Source: CAWCTB01 sp963798275
GTDB lineage: Bacteria; Acidobacteriota; Terriglobia; Terriglobales; Acidobacteriaceae
DNA: 64,000 nucleotides
NCBI GenBank assembly: GCA_963798275.1
Contig: CAWCTB010000029.1
Coordinates: forward strand, 1 to 64,000
Reading direction: 5' to 3'
Position 1 is the stretch's first letter; every line of letters starts with the position of its first letter. The notes below the pieces were generated by a model. The model searched no databases, was not told the origin of the DNA, and saw only the letters and a list, made by a program, of their open reading frames with translations. Shown in pieces: positions 54,674-64,000 of the stretch. A program made the translations under genes and the position numbers.

Positions 54674-55003
54674 CTACTTCTTGCCCAAGGCCTTTACATA
54701 AGCAGCCAGCTTCTGTGCGTCTGCCTGGCTTACACCCTTGTTGGCAAAAGCATGCGAAGCTTTCTTCTGCGGCCCGCCGTTCTCGATAAAGTCAGCGAGA
54801 TCGGCGTCTGAGGCCTTCTGCACCTTGTCGGACGAGAACTCAGGAGCTCCCATCTTCTTTCCGGCAGCGCTGCCTTTGCCATCGGGACCATGGCAGCCGG
54901 CGCACTTCGCCTTGTAGAGGTCTTCTTGAGCCCAGGAGAGATTCGGCAAAACGAGGAAGAGGGCCACAGCTACCAGTAGAACCGCTAAGATTACTTTCTT
55001 CAT
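54674..55003 (-). CDS. Small periplasmic cytochrome c
   Basis: This is a class I-type cytochrome c of about 109 residues. A signal peptide (MKKVILAVLLVAVALFLVLP) is followed by one heme motif CAGCHG and a Lys-rich helical body with a possible distal Met in KKMGAPEF. It ends AAYVKALGKK. I chose the ATG at 55003, preceded by AGGGAGAAG, rather than the earlier ATG at 55027. It lies upstream of the ferredoxin-NrfD module and could pass electrons to or from it. A CRP/FNR-like site lies about 130-145 bases before the start. Confidence 0.9.
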   Translation of the reverse strand: MKKVILAVLLVAVALFLVLPNLSWAQEDLYKAKCAGCHGPDGKGSAAGKKMGAPEFSSDKVQKASDADLADFIENGGPQKKASHAFANKGVSQADAQKLAAYVKALGKK

Positions 55004-55131
55004 TACTTCTCCCTGACACCACAACAAATATGAAAGTATAAAAACGACGATCTTCTAATCACTTACATGACTCACGCCGAGGGATTTCTCTCCCGGCAGA
55101 TACAGTTTCGTATGCCAGAATTTGAAAAGCT

Positions 55132-55147
55132 GTGATTTGCGTCACTT
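55132..55147. promoter_or_regulatory. CRP/FNR-family palindrome upstream of cytochrome c
   Basis: TGTGA-N6-TCACT lies between the divergent cytochrome c (start 55003) and amine oxidase genes. The rest of the 410-base gap (55004-55413) shows no gene. Confidence 0.45.
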
Positions 55148-55413
55148 CGGGCCGTGATGCGTTTCTCATCGTTTTCGCCTGAACTGGGAATGAAGTCTGA
55201 GGAAATCTTCATCGCTTTTCGATGGCGGCAGGATCAACTCGAATGACCTGTTGCGTTCTACATCTAGGCGAATGTACGGCTAGGCATTGATGAGATTCGC
55301 ATCGATTCTGACCTTCTCACCAGGTCCATAGCACGGTGCAGGGCATGACTCCTGTGTGCCAGAATCGCATCCAAACACTACGCAAATAAAACGTTAACGC
55401 TGAGGATAGGAAG

Positions 55414-56755
55414 ATCGAAAATAGCGCAGACGTTATCGTGATCGGCGCCGGCGTCGCCGGATTGGCAGCCGCCGAAAAGCTGGGCAAGGCGGGCTTGCGC
55501 GTGCTGGTTTTGGAGGCTCGTGACCGGGTCGGGGGACGGGTCTGGAGCCTGCCCGGCCTCTCGTCCGATCAAGCCATCGAGCTGGGAGCTGAATTCGTCC
55601 ATGGGAAACCCAAGCTGCTGGACGACTATCTCCGGGACCATAGTCTTAGCTTGATCGAGATCGTCGGCCAGAACTACTGCACCGAGGACGACGGCCTCGT
55701 GCGGCCGTGCCGGGAGCTTGATAACAGTATCTTCGAGCGGCTCAACGCCCTGAATCCGGCGGATTTTCCGGACGAGTCTTTTGCGACCACCCTATCTACG
55801 CGGTTCGCCGACTCGCCAAACGAGGAAAAGCAGCGGGCCCGCTCGTTCGTGCAGGGCTTTCATGCCGCCGACCCGGCGCGCATCAGCACTCATTCGATGA
55901 TCTTGGGCGACCACGCCGAAGAAGAGACGGAGGGCTATCGCGGCTTTCACATTGTCGGGGGCTACGGTCGGCTGATCAGGGCCCTGACAGACTCTCTGCC
56001 CGCCAATGTGTTGATTCGCTGGCGCTTTCCCGTCACTCACGTGAATTGGGGGCGCGACCCTGTCGTGGTCGGCGGGGGAGCCGAAACATCCGATCGAATC
56101 ACGGAGTTTTCCGCTCCCCAGGCGGTCATTACGCTGCCCCTCGGAGTCTTGCAGCAGGAACTACAGCCTATAGGAGCGGTCACCTTCAAACCTCCCCTCC
56201 GGGAGAAGCGTGCGGCGCTTAGCAAGCTGGCGATGGGGCCGGTCTTCCGGGTAACCCTGCGGTTTGACACGATGTTCTGGGAGGACGCGGCCTTCATGCA
56301 GAGCCGGGTGCTTCGCGACGCTCATTTCATTTTCAGTCAGGATTGCGGATTTCCCACCTGGTGGACCTCGGCGCCACCGCATTTGCCAGTGCTGGTGGGC
56401 TGGTGCGCCGGGCCCTGCGCCCAGGCCAAAGCCGCATTATCGGAAGGTGAAATCTGCAGCGAAGCGATCGCGTCGCTGGCGAGAATCTTCTCCGTATCGG
56501 AGAGCTTTCTCGCGCAGCACATCACCCATTTTTATTTCCATGACTGGCAAACGGATCCATTCTCACGGGGCGCCTACAGCTACGTTCTCGCCGGGGGAAT
56601 GGGCGCTCAGGCTGAGTTGGCTAAAGCCGCTGAGCAACCGCCTCTTCTTCGCGGGCGAAGCCACCCAGAGCGATGGACATCATGCCACGGTGCACGGAGC
56701 CTTCAGTAGCGGATGTCGCGTGGCGAAGGAAGTGCTGGAGAGGTTTGGCCTCTGA
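55414..56755 (+). CDS. Flavin-containing amine oxidase, frameshifted
   Basis: This FAD enzyme of the monoamine-oxidase/polyamine-oxidase superfamily has the dinucleotide motif VIVIGAGVAGLAAAEKLG and the RDRVGGRVW block (FAD pyrophosphate) near the N-terminus. IVGGYGRLIRAL lies in the middle, and the late LFFAGEATQSDGHHATVHGA contacts the flavin. The frame breaks at about 56600-56630; past it the last 38 residues are in another frame. The start is uncertain: no ATG, GTG or TTG lies between the upstream in-frame stop and a GTG at 55438 that is inside the FAD motif. An ATC at 55414, just after GAGGATAGGAAG, may be used, or a base is wrong there. The length of about 447 residues is normal. Confidence 0.8.
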
Positions 56756-56767
56756 CCTGAAGGGATA

Positions 56768-56944
56768 TCAGTCGCCGCTGGGGGTCGCTACCAACGCCGC
56801 AGTACCGCTTCGCTTCTTCTGGAACCGCCGGGGATCGAAGAAGTGCAGAATCCCGCAGATTGCCCAGTAACCTAAAGCAATCCCTGTGACAAAGGACACC
56901 ACAATCGTAAACAGAAGCAGAACGGAGAGCATAAACGCTGTCAT
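56768..56944 (-). CDS. Small membrane protein (58 aa)
   Basis: A short frame on the minus strand starts at the ATG at 56944. The first 32 residues form a hydrophobic hairpin or long helix (MLSVLLLFTIVVSFVTGIAL, then GYWAICGILHFF). The remainder (DPRRFQKKRSG and on) is basic and would stay in the cytoplasm. It ends 12 bases from the end of the convergent amine oxidase gene. The gene-like composition and topology make it likely to be real, but the function is unknown. The 270 bases between it and uvrA show nothing else. Confidence 0.6.
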   Translation of the reverse strand: MTAFMLSVLLLFTIVVSFVTGIALGYWAICGILHFFDPRRFQKKRSGTAALVATPSGD

Positions 56945-57214
56945 CTCGATATCGTCGCCCCTCCCCGGGCCGCCTCTCGATTCGGGGGATGGGCGACCTT
57001 GAATTTACAGTCTCTACTACTCTGCATGCAACTTTACCGCGCATTGACGCCCCGCGATGTTGGCTAATAAGATACGTGAGTAGAGCTACGCACTCCCACC
57101 CTCGTAAGCTTCTAGAGACCACCGCTCGGGTAACTGTTGCCGTATTTCGTCGGCTTCTCGACTGGGGTTTCTTCGGCACTCGTGGGGGCGGCGAACGGAT
57201 GGCGAAACAGGTCA

Positions 57215-60050
57215 ATGGGCATTACAAGCATCTCCGTACGTGGGGCACGGCAGCATAATCTAAAGAACATCGACGTGGAGATTCCCCGAAACACGCTGAC
57301 CGTCATCACCGGCCTCAGCGGCTCGGGAAAGTCGTCGCTCGCCTTTGACACCATCTACGCCGAAGGCCAGCGTCGCTATGTCGAAACCCTGTCCGCCTAC
57401 GCCCGCCAGTTTCTTGATCAAATGGAGCGGCCCGATGTGGACAGCATCGACGGCCTGAGCCCGTCGATCGCCATCGAGCAAAAGACCACCAGCCGCAGCC
57501 CGCGTTCCACTGTCGGAACCATCACCGAGATTTACGACTACCTTCGCCTGCTGTACTCCTCGGTGGGCGTGCCCCATTGTCCGCAATGCGGCCGGGAAAT
57601 CTCTCGCCAATCCGCCGACCAGATCGTGCAGCGCGTCATGGACCTGAAACCCGAGGACCGGGTGATGATCATGGCCCCGATCGTCCGCGGCCGGAAGGGC
57701 GAGTTCAAGAAGGAACTCGACAGGCTGGTGCAGCAGGGATTCACGCGCGCCCGCATCGACGGCGAGCTCCGCAATATCGCGGACGAAGAGATTCGGCTCG
57801 ACAAACGCAAGAACCACACCATCGAGCTGGTAGTGGACCGCCTGCTGGTGAAGCCGGAGATCGAGCGGCGCCTGCGGTCATCGGTCGAACTGGCGATGAA
57901 GTTGGCCAACGGTCTGGTGCAGTTGGCGGTTGTCGGTGGCGAAGAGCATCTGTACTCGTCGAAGCTGGCCTGCCCGGAGTGCGGTATCAACGTTCCGGTG
58001 CTGGAACCGCGCTCGTTTTCGTTCAACAGCGTCTATGGCGCGTGTCCGGAGTGCAATGGCCTGGGGAGCCGGTACGACTTTGACCCGGCCAAGGTAGTGA
58101 CTGACTGGTCGAAGCCGCTGCTCGACGGCGGCCTGGGACCGGGCTCGGCTTCGCAGAACCTGATTCACATACTCGAGCTTGCGGCGGAGGCCTACGGCTT
58201 CGATCTGGCTTCTCCGTTCGAGCAGCTTCCGCGCAAGACGCAAAACCTGATCCTCTACGGACCGGAGCAGGGCGAAAAGAAGCGCGGCGGTTTTCTTGGT
58301 GTTTTCGCCTACTTGCGGCAGGCGATGGAGGATAGCTGCTTCCGAGACCTACCGCGAGTGGCTGCTGGACCACATGTCGGCGACCACCTGTCCAACCTGT
58401 CATGGCCAGCGCCTCCGCCCCGAGAGTCTTGCCGTTAAGGTGAACGGCATGTCGATCGCGGACTTTACGGCGCTTCCGGTCTCCCGCGCCGCGGAGGCTG
58501 CAGACCAAATTAAGCTGAAGGAACGCGAAGAGAAGATCGCCGGGCGCATTCGCAAGGAAATTGCCGAACGCCTTGGTTTTCTTAATGCAGTCGGGCTTGG
58601 CTATATCTCACTCAACCGCTCGGCCATGACTCTGAGCGGCGGAGAAGGACAGCGCATCCGTCTGGCCACGCAGATCGGTTCCAAGCTGCGTGGCGTGCTG
58701 TACGTCCTCGATGAGCCATCGATCGGTTTGCATCATCGCGACAACGAGCGGCTACTGCAGGCGCTGGAGTCGCTGCGAGACCTGGGGAATACGGTGCTCG
58801 TCGTCGAACATGATGAGGACACGATCCGCCGCGCCGATTACGTGATTGACCTCGGACCGGGTGCCGGCCGTCACGGCGGTGAGCTGGTGGCGAGCGGAAC
58901 CCCTCTGGACATCGAGACCGAACCACGCTCACTGACTGGACAATATATCTCCGGCGCAAAGCAGGTGACGTACCGCTATGGACGGCGCTCGCCCAACGGC
59001 AAAGCGATCGCGATCCTCGGGGCCCGCGAAAACAACCTGAAGCAGATGGACGTGACTTTTCCCCTGGGAGTTATGACCGTCGTGACCGGTGTGTCGGGTT
59101 CAGGCAAGTCGACGCTGGTGAACGACATTTTGTATCGCGCGCTCGCGAAGGCGTTATATGGCTCGCGCGAAGAGCCCGGAGCACACAAATCCATCGCCGG
59201 GACCGAGTTTATCGATAAGGTCATTCGCATCGACCAGTCGCCGATTGGACGAACCCCGCGCTCCAACCCCGCCACCTACACTGGCGTGTTTACGCAGATC
59301 CGCGACCTCTACGCCATGCTGCCGGAATCACGGGAACGCGGCTACAAAGCGGGACGTTTCTCATTCAACGTTGCCGGAGGGCGTTGCGAAGCCTGCCAGG
59401 GCGAAGGTCAGCGCCGGATCGAAATGAATTTCCTTCCCGACGTTTATGTGCTCTGCGAGGTTTGCGGAGGCAAGCGCTACAACCACGAGACGCTGGCCGT
59501 GAAGTACAAAGGCTATTCTATTGCCGACCTGCTGGAAATGCCGGTTGCCGATGCCTTGCCGATTCTGGAAAACATTCCCCAGATCAAGCAGAAGTTGCAG
59601 ACGCTGGTTGACGTCGGGCTCGGCTACATCCATCTCGGCCAGTCGGCGGTCACACTCTCCGGGGGAGAGGCCCAGCGCATCAAACTGGCGCGCGAGTTGA
59701 GCAAGCGCCAAACCGGCAAAACCCTGTATCTTCTGGATGAGCCAACCACCGGCCTGCACTTCGATGACGTGAGCAAACTCCTCGAAGTTCTGCACCGCCT
59801 GACTGACTTGGGCAACAGCATTATCATCATCGAACACAACATGGACGTGATCCGCAATGCCGACTGGGTCATCGATCTCGGCCCCGAGGGCGGAGAGGAG
59901 GGCGGCCGGATTGTGGCGCAAGGCACACCCGAGCAGGTCGCAAGGATCAAGAAGTCCTACACCGGCCAGGCGCTCGCCAAGTTACTTCCTCTCACGTCCA
60001 AAGCGAAGAGCAACGGCGATCCTTCCGCCGCGCAGGTTTCCCAGCAATGA
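57215..60050 (+). CDS. uvrA: Excinuclease ABC subunit A, frameshifted
   Basis: This is the damage-recognition ATPase of nucleotide excision repair. It has two ABC modules, with Walker A GLSGSGKSS near residue 35 and GVSGSGKST in the second half. Signature motifs are LSGGEGQRIRLATQ and LSGGEAQRIKLARELS, the Walker B parts are VLYVLDEPSIGLH and TLYLLDEPTTGLH, and zinc-finger Cys are in CPQCG, CPECG and CEACQGEG. The frame breaks near 58338-58345, where YREWLLDHMS resumes; one base is wrong. The reconstructed length is about 945 residues, normal for UvrA. The stop overlaps the CPBP gene start as ATGA. Confidence 0.95.
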
Positions 60051-60918
60051 CCGAACCAGCTCGTGACCCAATCGGCGAATCGGAGCTGCCAACGCCGCAG
60101 CTATCCCCGTTGCCTTCCGGTGCGGAAGCGATCCACCAGACGGTCGCGCAAACCGGAGCCCAGCCTGTCCCTGCCGCCGCGGTTTTTCCTCCTTGGTCGC
60201 TGTGGGACGTGGGAGTGGTGCTTGTCAGCGATTGTTGTTGCGGTAATTGGCTGCAGCGTCGTCGCTCTTGCATTCGTCCACCGCTGGCCCGCTTACCGGA
60301 ACGTCTCCATAATCACGCTTAGCGGGAATCCATTAGTCACCGTCGGCGCGCAAGTGGTGGCCTACCCGGTGGTGCTCGGGTTCATCGTGTTGCTGGTGCG
60401 CAGCCGCTCGCGAGAGCCCTTCTTCAAGGCCATCCGATGGAACTGGCCGCCGATGACCGGGGCGGCCTTTTTGCTCCTGGGCACTGGTGCTGGCAATTTC
60501 CGTCGAAGGAATGGCACACTTCTTGCCGATTCCCAAGTCTCTGCCCATCGACAAATTCTTCAACAGCGCAACCGCTGCCTACCTGATGGCGATCTTTGGC
60601 ACCACCCTGGCGCCTTTGCTGGAAGAGATGTTCTTCCGCGGACTGCTGTATCCTGTGCTGCGACGGTCCACAGGAATCATGACTGCGGTGGTCCTCACCG
60701 CGGCGGCCTTTGCCGGCATCCACGGTGCGCAATTGGGATATGCCTGGGCTCCCATCGTCAGTATTTTCGTGGTGGGTGTGGTGCTCACGCTGGTGCGAGA
60801 GCGTACCGACTCGGTGGCTGCTTCGTTCCTGACCCACTGCGGTTACAATTTCACGCTGTTTGCCATGCTCTGGATCGCCAGCGATCATTTCCGGCAGTTG
60901 GAGAAGGTAACCAGTTGA
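60047..60918 (+). CDS. CPBP family intramembrane metalloprotease, frameshifted
   Basis: This is a membrane protease-like protein of the CPBP (Abi/CAAX) family. It has several hydrophobic helices and the catalytic-type motifs EEMFFRG (EExxxR) and FLTHCGYNF (HxxxN). A proline-rich cytoplasmic N-terminus of about 50 residues precedes the first helix. The frame breaks twice, near 60215-60225 and near 60480-60487; each piece is recognisable and together they make about 290 residues. It overlaps uvrA by four bases and is followed 19 bases later by pyrE. Substrates of bacterial CPBP proteins are mostly unknown. Confidence 0.75.
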
Positions 60919-60937
60919 GTGGTATGGTTGAAGACCT

Positions 60938-61534
60938 ATGCCTCGGGCGCGGGAACAGCTACTGACTATGTTGGCCGGGAAGTCCTTCCGTCTGGGCAAC
61001 TTCAAACTATCCAGCGGGGGTACCAGCGATTACTACATCGATTGCCGGCTGACGACCCTGGATGCCCATGGTGCCCTGTACACCGGCGAAGCCGTTTACG
61101 AGGAAATTCGTCAACGCGGCTGGCAGGCCGACGCGATCGGCGGACTGACCATGGGCGCCGATCCCATCGTGGTGGCCACCTCCGTCGTCAGCGCGCAAAA
61201 AGGCAAGCCGATTCACGGTTTTCTGGTGCGGAAAGCCGAAAAGACCCACGGTACGGGACAGCGCATCGAAGGTTTTCGCGAAAAGCCAGCGCGGGTGGTG
61301 ATTGTGGACGATGTCTGCACCACCGGATCGTCCACGATCCAGGCGATTGCCGCTGCGCGCGAGCATGGCTTCGAGGTCTGCGGCGTACTGTGCCTGGTCG
61401 AGCGGGAAGAGGCCGGCGGACGCGTGAACGTCGTGAAAGCTGCGGCCCCGGCTCCGTTCGTAGCCTTATTCACCGCGAACGATGTTCGGGCTGCCCATGT
61501 CAGGAATGTCGCGCTGCCCCATCCACCTGCTTGA
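60938..61534 (+). CDS. pyrE: Orotate phosphoribosyltransferase
   Basis: This enzyme makes orotidine 5'-phosphate from orotate and PRPP in UMP synthesis. The 198-residue protein has the PRPP loop VVIVDDVCTTGSST and the orotate/flexible loop region LVRKAEKTHGTGQRIEG. An N-terminal FKLSSGGTSDYYIDCR block is also standard. It is complete and in one frame. It follows the CPBP gene closely and precedes mtnA by 10 bases, so it is probably part of one transcript with both. Confidence 0.95.
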   Translation: MPRAREQLLTMLAGKSFRLGNFKLSSGGTSDYYIDCRLTTLDAHGALYTGEAVYEEIRQRGWQADAIGGLTMGADPIVVATSVVSAQKGKPIHGFLVRKAEKTHGTGQRIEGFREKPARVVIVDDVCTTGSSTIQAIAAAREHGFEVCGVLCLVEREEAGGRVNVVKAAAPAPFVALFTANDVRAAHVRNVALPHPPA

Positions 61535-61544
61535 CACGGAAAGA

Positions 61545-62600
61545 ATGAGCATGATCAAAACACTGGAATGGACGGATGCTGGAGTGCGTTTTATCGACCA
61601 GACCAAGCTGCCAACCGAGGAAACATACGTCACCTGTGCAACCTATGAGGAAGTCGCTGACGCCATCAAGACGATGATCGTGCGTGGTGCGCCTGCCATC
61701 GGCGTTGCTGCCGCCATGGGCGTGGCGTTGGGGGTCCGCGACTCGAAAGCGAAAAACCTCGACGAACTGGAAATCGACTTCCGGAAGATTTCCGAAACCC
61801 TGGCTGCAACCCGCCCAACGGCAGTGAATCTGTTCTGGGCGATCCGCCGCATGAGCGACAAGTTTGCCGGGCTTCGCCATCGGCCCCTCCCGCAGATCAA
61901 GCACGAGCTGGTCACGGAAGCGCAGCGCATGTACGTGGAGGACATTGCTGCCAACCGGGCGATGGGCCGGCATGGCGCAGTTTTGCTGCCCGCGGCCGGA
62001 GGCGTGCTCACCCACTGCAATGCCGGCGCCCTGGCCACCGCCGGCTATGGAACCGCGCTGGGCGTCATTCGCGCGGCTATCGAGTCCGGCAAGAAGCTCG
62101 AAATTTATGCCGATGAAACCAGGCCATTTCTGCAGGGGTCGCGTCTGACAGCGTGGGAGTTAATGAAGGACAACATTCCCACCACGCTCATCTCCGACAA
62201 CATGGCGGGCGCGATGATGCGGCAGGGCAAGATCGACGCCGTGATTGTGGGAGCTGATCGCATCGCGGCCAACGGTGACGTCGCCAACAAAATTGGTACG
62301 TATACGGTGGCGGTTCTCGCCCGGGAGCACGGCATACCTTTCTATGTGGCTGCGCCGTTTTCCACGGTCGATCTGGGCACCGCGGACGGGAGCCAAATCC
62401 CCATCGAGCAACGCTCCGCGACCGAAGTCACCCATTTGGCCGGTAAGCGAATCGCTCCTAAGGGAGTGAAGGTCGAGAATCCTGCCTTCGACGTCACGCC
62501 CAGCCGGTTCGTCACCGCCATCATCACCGAACGCGGTGTGGCGCGCGCGCCTTATAGCCAATCGCTAAGGGCGTTAGCTGCCGCCTCCGTCGGCCCCTGA
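61545..62600 (+). CDS. mtnA: Methylthioribose-1-phosphate isomerase
   Basis: This enzyme of methionine salvage converts 5-methylthioribose 1-phosphate to the ribulose form. The 351-residue protein carries the eIF2B-like fold with MIVRGAPAIGVAAAMGVALG, THCNAGALATAGYGTALGV (catalytic Cys) and VIVGADRIAANGDVANKIGT (catalytic Asp). The start is the ATG at 61545, and the ATG at 61551 is also possible. No other mtn genes are next to it. It is convergent with the secreted protein downstream, separated by a bidirectional terminator. Confidence 0.95.
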   Translation: MSMIKTLEWTDAGVRFIDQTKLPTEETYVTCATYEEVADAIKTMIVRGAPAIGVAAAMGVALGVRDSKAKNLDELEIDFRKISETLAATRPTAVNLFWAIRRMSDKFAGLRHRPLPQIKHELVTEAQRMYVEDIAANRAMGRHGAVLLPAAGGVLTHCNAGALATAGYGTALGVIRAAIESGKKLEIYADETRPFLQGSRLTAWELMKDNIPTTLISDNMAGAMMRQGKIDAVIVGADRIAANGDVANKIGTYTVAVLAREHGIPFYVAAPFSTVDLGTADGSQIPIEQRSATEVTHLAGKRIAPKGVKVENPAFDVTPSRFVTAIITERGVARAPYSQSLRALAAASVGP

Positions 62601-62616
62601 ACCCGTTCCGGTCACA

Positions 62617-62660
62617 AAGAAAAAGGCGTCCCGCGCTAGGCTAAGGACGCCTTCGCTTTT
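62617..62660. terminator. Bidirectional terminator between mtnA and the secreted-protein gene
   Basis: The stem AAGGCGTCC with GGACGCCTT (62623-62631 and 62645-62653) has a 13-base loop. On the minus strand it is followed by a TTTTTCTTT tract, and on the plus strand by CGCTTTT. The genes on either side are convergent, so it can stop both. Confidence 0.7.
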
Positions 62661-62674
62661 GTCATAGCTCACAT

Positions 62675-63558
62675 CTACTGTGGTTGCTGGTTGGGCGCCA
62701 CTCCAGGTTGCGTCTGGTTCGCAGGATTCAACTGCTGCTGGTACTGTTGCTGTTGCTGTTGCATCCTTTGCAGCTCCTGTAGCAATTGCTCCGGCGTTTT
62801 TGCGCCTTGAGCACCGCCGGGTGCCCCCTCGATCTGCTGCGCACCTTGGTCGGGTGGTTGGCTCGGGTTGAAGTATGCTGGCGGCTGGTTTGCCCAGGCT
62901 CCTGGTTCGGTACGTTCTGCACCTCCGCTGGAGTGTTTTCCACCGGCTCGGGAATATTTTCGTCTTCCGGTTGCACTTCGTCTTGCGGCTGGACCGGCGG
63001 AACATTCTGTGCCGCATTTGCCGGAGTCGAAGCCGGGTTCTTCCGGACAGTGAGGATCAACTTTTGAACCGCACCCGGCTCGTCGCTCACGCCAAGGATG
63101 ATGTAGTCGAACTTGGATCCATTCAGCAGGCTGGCAAGCACGTCGCGCGGACGTCCGGGACCAAGCTGGGCAACGACCCTTTCGTTGTTCGCAGCCCCGG
63201 GAATCTCAAACGACCCTCCGGTTTTCGCCTGCACCGAACGCAACACCTGCCCCAAAGTCGAGTTCTGCGACTCAATGGATAGCTGTCCGTTCTGATAGGA
63301 GACTCTTGGCTGCGCGGGTGGCATCTGTTCCGGGGTTGGAGGCGGCGGTGGAGCCTGGACGACTTCCGGTTGCTCAGCCGGCTTCGTCTTGCCTTTCTTG
63401 GCTGGGCTGTGCTGCTTGTTGGTAGGCTTCGCGGCGCTGGATGCACTCGCAGCATGCGTCTGTGCGACTGGAGGCTGCGCTGGAGTGGGTGTCTGTGCCC
63501 ATGCCCATCCAGTGATCAGCAACAATCCCAATCCTGTTTTCGCAGCTAGGCGTAACAT
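62675..63558 (-). CDS. Secreted protein with a secretin/AMIN-like domain and Gln-rich tail, frameshifted
   Basis: After a signal peptide (AAKTGLGLLLITGWAWAQT) comes a Pro/Ala/Lys-rich linker of about 60 residues. A compact domain follows (RVSYQNGQLSIESQNSTLGQ, then VLRSVQAKTGGSFEIPGAAN), similar to the N-terminal domains of secretins or AMIN-type modules. A long acidic/Pro region comes next. The frame changes near 62905. The end in the other frame (NQPPAYFNPSQPPDQGAQQ, then a glutamine-rich RMQQQQQQYQQQLNP) reaches a TAG at 62675. The full protein is about 294 residues. It is probably periplasmic and may be an outer-membrane assembly partner. Confidence 0.7.
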
Positions 63559-63778
63559 AATTTGTGGGACCAGCTAAGACAACTCCGCGTGCTCCTGGCC
63601 TTCATTCTAACCCCGGAGGAGGTGATTGGTTCTGTTGAATACCGGCCCGATTCCCGGTACCGCGCCGCGGAGCTTCGAAGCCGGGAAGAACCGCATCTTA
63701 CAAATGGGACGCACCCAGGGTTCGCGAACGTCCCGGCAATCCAGCGTGATAAATGGCCGTACCGAGTTCCAGATCGCC

Positions 63779-64000
63779 ATGAACATCCTCTTTTGGCTTG
63801 CGCCCTCTTCTCGTCCGTTCGTTATTCGGATTTCTCTGGCCATGCTGCTCTTCTCCGCTCTTGTTCTATCGGCAGCAGCCCAAAGCTGCCACACCGGACC
63901 CGATCTGGATGCGGCCACCAAGGCCGCAGTGGAAAGTGCAGCCCGTCGTTATTTCGACATGTCCGCCCAAGGGGACGTCGCCGGGCTCAAGTCCAATTCC
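63779..64000 (+). CDS. Secreted protein, truncated by the window edge
   Basis: A frame from an ATG at 63779 to the edge has a long signal peptide (hydrophobic core ISLAMLLFSALVLSAAA, cleavage near AQS). The mature start is CHTGPDLDAATKAAVESAAR followed by RYFDMSAQGDVAGLKSNS. That start resembles proteins with a repeated 'D...A...AA..Y....AQGD' helix, as in small secreted stress-type or NTF2-like domains, but too little is visible to name it. No ribosome site stands out. The divergent gene starts 220 bases away. Confidence 0.6.
   Translation, partial: MNILFWLAPSSRPFVIRISLAMLLFSALVLSAAAQSCHTGPDLDAATKAAVESAARRYFDMSAQGDVAGLKSNS

Overview
The window reads as a chromosomal segment of a bacterium with moderately high GC, most likely an Acidobacteriota (Terriglobia-like) genome. 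That placement is inference. It rests on the Hfq sequence type, paired dynamin-like GTPases, small conserved proteins, NrfD/ferredoxin modules with NtrC-type regulators, and a large secreted G8 protein. No phage, IS element, plasmid or CRISPR signature was found. About fifteen conserved genes are broken by apparent single-base frameshifts with good protein similarity on both sides. I treat most of these as assembly or read errors and annotate the genes as whole units.

Layout. 0.1-8 kb, minus strand: a secreted protein, an inositol-monophosphatase-like enzyme and Hfq, then a tight six-gene unit made of dynamin-like GTPase, CrcB fluoride channel, three DUF190 domains in two genes, a P-loop ATPase and a second dynamin-like GTPase. 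8-14.6 kb: a GalT-like enzyme, a secreted TolB-like propeller protein, an SDR oxidoreductase, a DUF2339-like membrane protein, a kinase remnant and tRNA-Leu. 14.8-19.2 kb, minus strand: a three-gene overlapping operon of unknown 781-aa protein, phosphatidylserine decarboxylase and Lgt-like membrane protein. Divergent from it, 19.4-23.7 kb is a RiPP cluster: a Cys/Thr-rich precursor, a strong terminator, a candidate lyase component and a kinase-LanC lanthionine synthetase whose zinc site is of the CCG type.

23.8-29.2 kb, minus strand: the first of two paralogous respiratory-type modules (histidine kinase, NtrC-like regulator, GcvH-like protein, ferredoxin, NrfD membrane subunit). 29.3-38 kb: NagA, tRNA-Pro, a MOSC-reductase fusion, a redoxin and the G8 protein. 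38.6-43.2 kb, plus strand: threonine dehydratase, then a sulfite/nitrite reductase and siroheme operon preceded by a 30-codon polycysteine leader peptide and an intrinsic terminator. Alternative pairings in that leader form a complete transcription attenuator.

43.3-48.7 kb: a TPR protein, a CheY-like regulator with a sigma-54 promoter, flbD-motA-motB flagellar motor genes, an OmpR-type regulator with a shortened DNA-binding domain and two small proteins. 48.8-55 kb, minus strand: the second respiratory module (cytochrome c, ferredoxin, NrfD, heme-motif histidine kinase, NtrC-like regulator, archaemetzincin). 55.4-64 kb: amine oxidase, a small membrane protein, uvrA, a CPBP protease, pyrE, mtnA, a secreted protein and a truncated secreted protein at the right edge.

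The items most worth follow-up are the cysteine-type attenuator (39.9-40.1 kb), the CCG-type kinase-cyclase RiPP cluster (19.4-23.7 kb), the dynamin/CrcB/DUF190 operon (2.1-7.9 kb) and the paired NrfD modules that lack any visible catalytic subunit.
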